In this document: positions 55,304 through 64,000 of the stretch, in pieces | How the letters are laid out: every line of letters begins with the position of its first letter | How positions within the stretch are numbered: the stretch's first letter is position 1 | Assembly (NCBI GenBank): GCA_002803225.1 | Contig: NXFV01001996.1 | Coordinates: 56,458 to 120,457, forward strand | Origin: Gamarada debralockiae | Taxonomy: Eukaryota; Ascomycota; Leotiomycetes; Helotiales; Hyphodiscaceae | DNA length: 64,000 nucleotides | Direction: 5' to 3' | The notes under the pieces: model-generated | Told to the model about the DNA's origin: nothing | What the model saw: only the letters and a program-made list of their open reading frames with translations | Databases searched by the model: none | Made by a program: the position numbers and the translations under genes

Positions 55304-58300
55304 ATGGAGATTGTGTCAAATATGGAAACCAACGTCCGGGAGGAGATTCAGCTTGACACCAATGGACGGGCCCCAGAGGTCGCAATTTCTGACAGTTTGG
55401 GGTTCCTCCTATCTGTCTATCTACGGACACCAACATCCTTATTTCATGTATGCACCAGTGCGTCTGGGCAACTGTGGGATGCCAGCATTACAGTCGATCA
55501 AGATTGCGGTGCGCACGACTTTCTCGAGAGCATTGGGAAATCTTATCAGCAGAACACCGCATTTCCGGTCGCATTGCAAACCTTCTGGTTGCATACAGAC
55601 AGCTTCGAGAACTGGGCAACCTCCAATGAGGGGGCTTCCGATTCACGAAGTTCTGCTATCCCACGTCAGATCCTCTGCACGGTGAAAGAGTCACAAGCAT
55701 CGCGTTCGCTGGACCTGGAGATCAGCGGAGAGAGCTCTTCCGCTAATGCAAGATTTCTCAGTCAACTGGTACACGTTACCAGACAATTGCTGGCTGCAAC
55801 GAGTTGCGGACGGACGCTGCGGGACCTCGACTTGATCTGTGATCTGGACCGACGAGACCTGCAGCGATGGAACCAGCAACCCCCTTCGAATATAGCATCC
55901 ACAGTCCACGAGACGTTCAGACAGAGAGTGCTTGAGAGCCCAGGATCACAAGCTGTGGAGTCTTGGGGCGGCGGGCTTACATACCTAGAGCTTGACACCC
56001 TATCCTCGCGTGCGTGCTCACTACTGCTTGAGGCGGGAGCCCGTCAAGGGGATTGCATCCCTCTCTGCTTTGGAAAAATGCTCTGGACCGTGGTGGCGAT
56101 GCTGGGCGTCCTGAAGAGTGGCTGTTCCTTTCTGCTCATGGATGTCTCGCACCCCACAAGTCGACTACAGACACTATCTAAGGAAACCAAGGCCACCATT
56201 GTCCTCAGCTCCTCTGCTCAGGAAGATAGAGCAATCAGTCTGGCACACCGAACCATGGTTGTGTCCGCTTCCTCATTGTCGGCTCCTGCAGGAAACGAGC
56301 AACATGAGATTGAAGTTAGTCCCTCCGATGTAGCGGTTGTCATCTTTACGTCAGGGACTACGGGCACGCCGAAAGGAATTCAACTTGAGCATAAATCGAT
56401 GTGTTCCAGTCTTTTGGCTTTGGCAAAGCTCTCCGGCATAAGCAGGCAAACTCGATATTTCCAGTTCTCGTCTTACGCATTCGATGCCGCGTTCGGAGAG
56501 ATCCTCATGACGTTGATGCATGGCGGTTGCGTCTGTATTCCTTCCGATGCAGATCGTCTGAACGACTTGGCAGAATCGATACGCAACTTCAATGCCAATG
56601 CGGTCCTTCTCACGCCTACCGTTGTGCGATTACTATCACCATCAGACGTCCCGTGTCTGACAACACTCATTTCTGGCGGAGAGAAGGTCACGCAAGATAT
56701 CGTGGGGCTGTGGGCAGATAAGCTGGACTTGATCATAGCCTACCGTCCTGCGGAATCTACAATAGCATGCATCGGGAAGAAAGCCCGTCCTACGGGTGAT
56801 GATGCTGTTCGGATTGGGTTTCCTGTCAACAGCCGTGCTTGGGTAGCGCGCCTGGATGATCCGAATCAGCTTGCTCCTGTAGGAGCTATCGGAGAGCTGG
56901 TGGCGGAAGGTCCGGGGATCGCACGGGGTTACATCAGTAATGAATCGGGCAATGCAGAGTTATTCCTCGACTCTCCGCCGTGGGCGAAAGAGTGGGAGTC
57001 GAGCGTGGCCTCAATGGGACGGAGCTATCGAACTGGTGACCTGGTTCGATACGCCGACGACGGCAAACTTATTTTCGTCGGTCGACGTGACCGCCAGGTC
57101 AAACTTCGTGGCCAAAGGATCGAGCTTGAGGACCTCGAGACTAAACTGAAACAGCATCTTCGACTCCCTGAAGCAAACATACTCCTGGAAGTACTTGATG
57201 TACACGGCACTGCCAATTTGGTGGCTTTTCTTCATCACCCCAGTATCCACGACACACCTAAACAGGATGTTGATGGAGATGTTGGTATGAGAACCCTAAT
57301 ACTGAGATGCATATGGCGCTAGTCCAAAATAGGCTTCGTAAGCTTCAATTCAAAATCTCTGTCCTTTCCTACATAGTTCAACCCTTCTGTTATATCTACA
57401 GCTTGATACAGCTTATTCATGTTGCCTGTCCCGATAGCTAGTTGCCTGTACCGATATCTTGTTGCCTGTACCAATAGTCTGCTGCCTGTCCCTAGATATC
57501 ACCGTACCTTCTAGACCTATTAGCAGGAGACACCACACAAATGACTGAAGAGATGGAGCTAGAGATCGAAGGACTTCGTGCACGCATTTCAGAAATGCTT
57601 CCCGCCTACATGTGGCCCGTCGCATGGATACCCCTAAAGGAAGTTCCCCTGGGCCCCACAGGGAAGCTTGACCGGCGCAAGCTCTTGAGCCTCGGGAAGG
57701 ATTTCTACTCCAGATTGCGAACGGGTGATGAAGAAGACAAAGGCCTGTCGCCCGTCGAGTTAGTACTGGCCCGGATGTGGAGACAACTTCTTCCATCTGC
57801 TCAGAGTCTCACGCCAGACGCCAATTTCTTCCAACTCGGTGGGGACTCACTCCGATGTATGAAACTGGTGGCGATGGCCAACCAGGAAAGTTTTAATTTG
57901 ACTATGGAGAAGGTGTTCAAAAACCCAACACTATCCGGCATGACCACCGCCATGTAGGAAGTTCCTGCTGCTGCTGATGATGCTGATGAATCCCACCAGA
58001 GCGTCGTCCCAGCCTCATATTCACTTACACAAGACGATCCTTCTGAGTTCCGGTCCTTGCTGGAAGAGTACGGCCTTGATCATGAGGAGGTCGCGGGTAT
58101 TTTCCCTTGCACAGCTCTCCAAGCAAGGTTGTTTTCGCTTTCACTGGCGCTACCCTCCTTGTATTCGAGCCAGTTTGTATTCGATTTCTCGGCTGCTGTG
58201 GACATCCAAAAGTTCAAGGCAGCATGGGAGAGTGCGACTACTGCCTTCCAAATCCTGAGGACAGCAATCGTGCCATCTTCTTCCAGCCTCGTGCAGGTGG

Positions 58301-61300
58301 TCCTAGGATATCACGCTGAGTGGACTGAGGTCAGGCAAGATCTTGCATCATTCCTGGCTGTAGACAAAGCGGTCTCTTTTCAGCCTGGTCAGCGTCTCAG
58401 TAGGCATTACCACGTCCAGGACCCATCATCCGGTCAGTCTCATTTTGTTTGGACGCTTCACCACGCAGTATTCGATGATTGGAGCTTGGAGTCTGTGGTC
58501 GATCATATTCGCCATAATTATTACTCCCACACAGAGACCGTGAAGCCAACAGGAAGCTTCCAAGAATTTGTGCAGTTCTGCGAGGGTCTGAACCGAGATG
58601 AATGTACTCCATTCTGGAGAGAGCGGCTCAAGAATGCACCAACACCGTCATTTCCCAATTTCCCGAAGGCCGGGCATCTGGCAGCAGACAGATCTTGTTT
58701 GCGGCACACCATGGCAGCCCCAACAGTAGCCACCACAACTACAACGGTTCTGGCCAGAGCATCGTGGGCTCTACTCCTTTCAGAGTACGAGGGTTCAGAC
58801 GACGTCACATTCGGAAACTCCATTCATGGACGCAATTCCCTGCCTTCTAAGCTGCAGGATGTTGTTGGGCCCACCATCACAACTTTGCCGATTAGGGTGA
58901 GAATTGATCTCACTCAAACCGTTCTCGGCTTCTTAAAAGGCCTCCAAGAGCAGTTTTCGGCCATGATCCCTTATGAACAATTTGGCCTCCCGAATCTTGG
59001 GCATAAATCAGGATGTCCAAAATGCCGCCTCGTTCCTTACCCTCTTGATTGTCCAAGTCGCGGATACCAAATCCTTGGAGGAACAAGGTATCAGGCTGGA
59101 CGAAGTCGAGAGATCCCTACATGAATACCCATTGGTACTTACGCTTATGCCTGAGAAGTCTCAGATTGAGATAGTCGCCACATTCGACAGCGATGTCATT
59201 TCGCCGCTGCAGGTCCAAAGAATCCTTGAACAATTCGAGCAGACATTCCACGAACTCAGCACAGTGCCTAGAGACACCAAAGTCGGCGAACTGGACCTCG
59301 CAAGCAAGGCAGACAAGTCAACCATGTTTGGGTGGAACGCTAGGTATTATAAGGCTTACGAGGTTTGCGTTCATGAGTTGATCCGAGAGCGAGTAAGACA
59401 CTCCCGAGCTTCGCCCGCAATCTATTCTAGAGACGGCACCATAGATTACGCGACCTTAGATAGGCTGTCTGACGGCTTAGCGGGAGAGATGGTGCGATCC
59501 GGTGTGAAACCAGGCAACACTGTGGGTGTTCATTTCGAGAAGTCACAGTGGGCGATAGTGAGTATCTTGGCCGTCATCAAAGCAGGCGCCGCCTTCGCGC
59601 CACTGTCACCGACGTATCCGCGAGCACGTCTTGAAGGCATTGCCAGCGATGCCGGTATCAAAGTCGTTCTCTGCTCTCCACTACAAGAGGAAGCCTTTCC
59701 CAATCCACCTTGGCGGACTATTGTCGTTTCTGACGACACAGCTTACTTTTTCACACCCGCTGCGCAGGTCCATGGCAAGGTTGCGACCCCGGACAGCCTG
59801 CTTTACATCCTTTCAACATCAGGGACTACGGGGACCCACAAAATCTTTGGAGTACAACACAAGAGCTTTGCCACTGGTGCTATGGCTCGTGCGCCTTTGC
59901 TCAAACGTGGGCCTGACTCTCGCGTGTTGCAATTCGCACCATACGCCTTCGACCCGAGTGTCGAGGATATATTGACCACCCTCATGTTCGGCGGCTGTAT
60001 CTGTGTACCATCAGATGAGGATATCATGGGTGATATCAGTGCGTTTATGAAAACCGCGCAAGTCAACTTTGCTAACATCACTCCCTCCGTGGCCTATACA
60101 TTGAAGCAGGACGAATTGCCGGATTTCAAGATACTGCTGCTCTCCGGAGAATCTCCTGACCAACCTCTAGTGGACAAATGGGACGGCATCGTACAACTCA
60201 TGAATGGGTACGGGCCGAGCGAGTGTTCCGTCAAGTGCGCTATCAACTGCAACTTGTCACGCAACGACCCTAGGAACATTGGCCACAGTGCTGGAACCAG
60301 CCTATGGGTTGTGAGGCCCGAGAACCACAACCGCCTCACTCCTCTTGGGGCAGTGGGGGAACTTGTCATTGAGAGTCCACACCTGGCTCAGAAAGGAGAG
60401 TACCGGGGAGGTGAAATGGACATCGATCACGTACTACAGCAGCACCTGGCGGATATGAAGGAACACAATAATTCGCCAAATCAGCACTGCTCTACCGAAA
60501 TATATGATACCCTCCGTATTTCTGGCAGTGACGAATATCCCTGTCACAGCGAATGGCAAGGCGGACCGCCGCGCACTCAAAGCTTACATTGCGCGACAGC
60601 ATCTTGGGCCTCACCTGCTTCTTTCTGGAGAAAATACAGTTCAGCCACCTGCTTCGGAAACAGAAAAGCTGCTGCATAGTTTGTGGCAAAAGCTTCTTGG
60701 ATTGAACGGCGAGCAATTCGGAGCCAATTCCAACTTCTTCGAGCTTGGTGGCAGTTCGTTGGCGGCAATCAAGCTGGCGCCTGCGGCACGAGATCTCGGG
60801 CACAATCTCTCGTCACAGATAATATTCAAAAATCCGGTCTTGTCAGCCATGGCTGCTCAGATGGTACCTCTGAAGGAGACAAGAACATCGGGTCCATCCA
60901 GGTTCGGCCTACTGGGGAAAATTGATCGCAGTGTCCACCAACTGAGGAAAAGCCTTGTGGCTCACAACATCGAAGAGCAAGACGTTGAAGATGCATATCA
61001 TCTCACAAGACAACAACAACGTTACATGGAAGGGGAGATGATCTCGCCAGGAGGTACTACTCACCGGCACATCATGCAACTACCGGCCAACATAGACTTG
61101 GTCAGACTTGAGACTGCTTTGCGGCGTGTTGTGCAGGCGAACGCACTTCTGCGGACTCGAATCATCTCGGTATCAACACAATTAGTCCAGGTTGTGCTGA
61201 AAGAAGACTTTGCTTGTCGCCACGTTGAGGCCCTATCGTCGCTCGTCTCTGAGGATCGAAAGGTATCGTGGGGTCTCGGACAACCGCTATCACGATTCAG

Positions 61301-62243
61301 CATCGTGCATGGTGGGCACTCTCAGGATCGATGGCTCGTCTGGTCTAGCGCCCACGTTATGTTCGATGGCTCGTGTCGAAAGTTGCTGTTGGAAGAGATC
61401 GACTATGCGTATCACCACAACGATAACCCGCCGGAACGGCCGAAGTACAACAGGTTCATCGAGTACGTCTACGAACTGGAAAAGGACGAAGCTGGTTCCG
61501 CGCTTGCGAGGGAACTCGAGGACACAAGGTCCTGGAGTTACTTCACCTTGGACGGCACAAAGGTCCCAGGTATCACTCACACTTTGTCCCTCCGCATCGA
61601 CTTCCCGGCAACTCTCCCAGCTGAACTATCCTACCCAATCGCGATGCTCACAGCTTGGGCAATAGTTGCAGCACACGTCGAAGAACATGATTATTCCCTG
61701 TTCAACATTCTGTTGGGTGGTAGAGATGCCGATTTCACGGGAATAGACAGGCTCATGGGGCCTGTAAGCACTACAGCCCCTTTGGCCGCCAGCATCAACC
61801 GTGACTCGACTTTCCGGAAGAACGTGGAATTCGTACAGAAGCGAATAGACGAAGCTGGGAGTGTGCAGCACTTGGTCCGACTCGGCGATAAGCTGCATCG
61901 ATTGCTGGCGTCTGCCCCCGTTGTCGTCGTCCATCCTGCTGATGATTATGAGGAAGCAGCAACCAAACACCTCGGACTGTTCAGAAGCCACGTTGAAACG
62001 GTCCAGCGGTTGGTAGATGCCATGTTCATGAACTTTTGCCTCCGGCCTGGCAATGCCGGGGTAGATCTTATCATGACGATTGACTCCAGCTTTTTCCCGG
62101 AGGATAAGGCGGTTCGGTACCTCGGCTATCTGGAACAAGTTTTCATGCGTGTCTTTACTCCAGGAGGTCTGGATCTGACCATTGGGGAAATGGACTTGGG
62201 TTCTAGTACACCTACGAGCTCTGTGTTGATAACACTGAGATAG
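55304..62243 (+). pseudogene. two-module nonribosomal peptide synthetase, disrupted (A-T-C-A*-T-C)
   Basis: NRPSs build peptides on carrier domains. From ATG 55304 an N-terminal condensation-like stretch leads to adenylation domain 1: FTSGTTGTPKG (A3), AYRPAES (A5, altered from YGPTE), YRTGDLVRYADDGKL and GRRDRQVKLRGQRIELEDLE (A7-A8). An intron (57285-57526) joins A10 (PLGPTGKLDRRKLL) and carrier 1 (FFQLGGDSL). A TAG at 57955-57957 follows in frame, then condensation domain 1 (HHAVFDDWS in place of HHxxxDG). At about 58996 one extra base shifts the frame inside that C domain. Adenylation domain 2 has a worn A3 (TSGTTGTHKIFG) and a good A5 (NGYGPSECS), but A7-A8 are missing. A further frameshift at about 60460-60500 precedes A10 (TANGKADRRAL), carrier 2 (FFELGGSSL) and a final C domain (SSAHVMFDG, first His lost). 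Start to stop the locus is about 6.9 kb. Confidence 0.85.
57421..57500 (+). repeat. 20-bp minisatellite, four copies, inside the NRPS intron
   Basis: Four consecutive 20-bp units starting G(T/C)TGCCTGT(C/A)CC, each ending with a variable A/T-rich half. They lie wholly within the 242-nt intron 57285-57526, which explains the unusual intron length. Confidence 0.85.
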
Positions 62244-63049
62244 TGTGATGGGGAGCCCGAGGTGGTCAGAAGCATGCTTTAAGGAGGACGAAGAGTGGGC
62301 TGCTTGAGTGAAGTACTAGGTGGATGTATCTATTGGTGGTTTGTTGAAGTGTTTGTTTCGTAGAGAATAAGGAGCGCTGTAACCCCGCAACTGTCTAATA
62401 AATCATCGAGCTTTGAATCGACTTCGAAAAGCCAAATGCTTTCGCCTCCTCGTTTGTGCTTTAACCTGATCTCTCAAGAAATGCGGACCGGCAACCTCAA
62501 AGACACGGGTTATGAGAAGATTGCAACCAATTGAGACAATACGAGCGTAGATCAAGACATAAGATGAGAGCATTTACTGCGTTATGTCCGTACACGCAGC
62601 CTGTCATCAGCTTTCTTGGTCAATGTTAATACCTCCAACTGTCTTTGAGTATCGTACAGCATGTATTTGCGATTCCAGCATTATATGCTTTGAGAACAAC
62701 CGATTGACTAGATATCAGGGATTATTTGTGACAGAGGCAGTCTCGTGAGACGTAGCACCCGGTCCTTCCTCCATGTTGCGGTACTTGATAGTGAACTCGA
62801 TGGTAGAGCTCCAAGATGGGATCCTCCAGGACAGGAAGCTGCTCGCCTCGAAGGCCTGCCAGCATAAACAGTAGACCACCAGCACGTCGACGAGCAAGGT
62901 GAAGAAACCAGCCGGTGCTGGTGGTCTCGGAACCGGAGCCCGAAGTCTCTTGAGGTGGAAGATAGACGAGATTCCGGCCAAGATTGCCTGGCAACTGTCA
63001 GTCTACGATCCAAAGAAAAAAAGGGGGCCTGCGATCCAAGGTGTGACCC
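62244..63049. other. intergenic between NRPS relic and TPR relic
   Basis: Several overlapping short frames at 62700-63010 on both strands reflect GC-rich sequence, not a recognisable gene. The 5' end of the TPR gene may be hidden here. Confidence 0.35.
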
Positions 63050-63660
63050 ACGAGCAGCATCACCCAGGGAATGGCGCCAGGATGCTTACGCCAAACTTCT
63101 GTCTGCCATTGCAAGTAGTTACGACATGCTCGGGAAGTACGAGGAGGCAGAGACGATGCATCGGCAGGAGCTAGAGCTTTGTAAAATGGTGAGAGGGCAA
63201 GAGCATCCGTCGACACTCGCCAGCATGAATAACCTGGCCAACGTACTCGATAGCCAGGGGAAGTACAAGGCGGCAGAGACGATGTATCGGAAGATACTAG
63301 AGCTGATGAAGACGGTAATAGGGCCCGAGTATCTATTAACACTTGCTAGCATAAATAACCTAGCTAACGTATTCTCTAGGCAGGGGAAGTATAAGGAGGC
63401 AGAGATGATATATCGGAAGATACTAGAGCTAACGGAGGCAGTGCTAGAGCTTAAGTATCCGTTAATACTCTCTAGCATAAATATCTTAGCTAATATACTC
63501 TTTAAGCAGGGGAAGTATAAGAGGCAGAGATAATATATCGGAAGATATTAAAGTTAAAAGAGGCAGTACTAGGGCCTAAGTATCTATCGATACTCTCTAA
63601 TATAAATAACCTAGCTAATATACTTTCCAGGCAGGGGAAGTACGAACAGGCAGAGACGAC
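63050..63660 (+). pseudogene. TPR-repeat (kinesin-light-chain-like) protein relic with RIP-like drift
   Basis: Tandem 126-nt units, each encoding a 42-aa TPR unit: AIASSYDMLGKYEEAETMHR, then MNNLANVLDSQGKYKAAETM with YRKILELMKTVIGPEYLLTL, then INNLANVFSRQGKYKEAEMI. At least five units are visible up to about 63660. Unit 4 loses one base at about 63520, giving a stop at 63531-63533, while units 4 and 5 continue in another frame. Later units are enriched in TA (CTGGCCAAC becomes CTAGCTAAC, then TTAGCTAAT), the direction of C-to-T change expected from repeat-induced point mutation. In fungi such arrays usually end NB-ARC/NLR-type or patatin-like proteins. The N-terminal effector and NTPase parts are not in this sequence. 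Confidence 0.7.
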
Positions 63661-63827
63661 AATGCTCAAAATAATGACGCTCTGTTCGTTATTCCCCCCC
63701 CACCCCCGGTGGGGATGCGGACGGAGATGCCGAGACCTTGTAGGCCAACATTAAATCCTCGGATACGATTAGAGCCGGAGGAGTCGAATTGCTGCCGCTC
63801 TTCTCGTCTAGCTCCGAGGCCAGTAGC

Positions 63828-64000
63828 TACAGTAGAACCTCCCTATAAGCATATCGTCGGGACCAGGCAAGATATGCTTTATATACAAGGTTATGCTTAT
63901 AGTAAGGATCACATGATTGGTACACGTGACTATTCTCAAAAAAATCAGAAAAGCTCAAATCCAAGGAGTTTTCAAAACACACACAGCTTCCTATCTAGGA
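63828..64000 (+). mobile_element. left end of a pogo/Tc1-like DNA transposon, cut by the window edge
   Basis: TA followed by CAGTAGAACCTCCCTATAAG and ATATCGTCGGGACCA, with subterminal TATGCTTTATA / TATGCTTATAG words. It closely resembles the sequence at 48404 in the same orientation. The body lies beyond the window, so coding capacity is unknown. Confidence 0.6.

Noticed and set aside
57285..57540. Insertion truncating the NRPS first A domain
   Set aside because: GT-AG ends and phase 1 junction restore the frame exactly, so it is better read as a long intron with a minisatellite.
61626..62138. 170-codon minus-strand frame under the NRPS
   Set aside because: Antisense to the final condensation domain; no domain of its own.
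1..64000. CRISPR arrays, bacterial operons, rRNA genes
   Set aside because: No regularly spaced repeats and no rRNA-like stretches; intron-containing fungal genes throughout.

Overview
The window is nuclear DNA from a filamentous ascomycete (Pezizomycotina). This is seen directly: many short GT-AG introns of about 45-130 nt with CTAAC/CTGAC-type branch sites, HET-domain genes, a sterol C-24(28) reductase, an ascomycete-type laccase ending in DSGL, a GPI-anchored GH76 mannosidase and a nonribosomal peptide synthetase. The N-terminal layout of the laccase recalls Leotiomycetes, but placement below Pezizomycotina is inference.

Region by region. 1-5.5 kb: the 3' end of an FAD-linked (BBE-type) oxidase, a small unknown gene, two broken oxidoreductase genes (an MDR and an SDR) and SPT3 of the SAGA complex. 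5.5-9.1 kb: AT-rich, gene-poor DNA with one LTR-like sequence. 9.1-17.8 kb: a conserved housekeeping block with a RING protein of the Mag2/RNF10 family (minus strand), a divergent Ubp3/USP10 deubiquitinase and Erg4. 18-27.7 kb: a decayed accessory island with two wrecked HET genes, a Tc1/mariner transposase remnant, two TA-flanked MITEs of one family, inverted copies of a roughly 100-bp repeat and an LTR-like segment. 27.8-37 kb: a laccase with two consecutive 3-nt exons, a LaeA/UMTA-like methyltransferase relic, a Dfg5/Dcw1-type GH76 enzyme and an unrecognised gene. 37-43 kb: a second conserved block with a DUF1365 membrane protein, MBF1, a Cdt1-like replication factor and a fungal hypothetical with an F-box-like N-terminus. 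44-55 kb: an intact three-exon HET gene, repeat-bearing intergenic DNA, an alpha/beta hydrolase, a seven-exon POT/PTR2 peptide transporter and a GNAT acetyltransferase. 55-62 kb: a two-module NRPS (A-T-C-A*-T-C) carrying an in-frame stop, at least two frameshifts and a second A domain without motifs A7-A8. 62-64 kb: a TPR gene relic whose later repeats drift toward TA, then the end of a pogo/Tc1-like transposon.

Conserved genes and accessory DNA alternate. The conserved genes serve transcription (SPT3, MBF1), ubiquitin signalling (Ubp3, Mag2/RNF10), replication (Cdt1), ergosterol synthesis (Erg4) and cell-wall building (GH76). The accessory stretches hold degradative or secondary-metabolism genes, many of them dead, and recent small transposon insertions. 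Exon coordinates given are my own reading of splice signals and homology; no alignment or RNA data were available.
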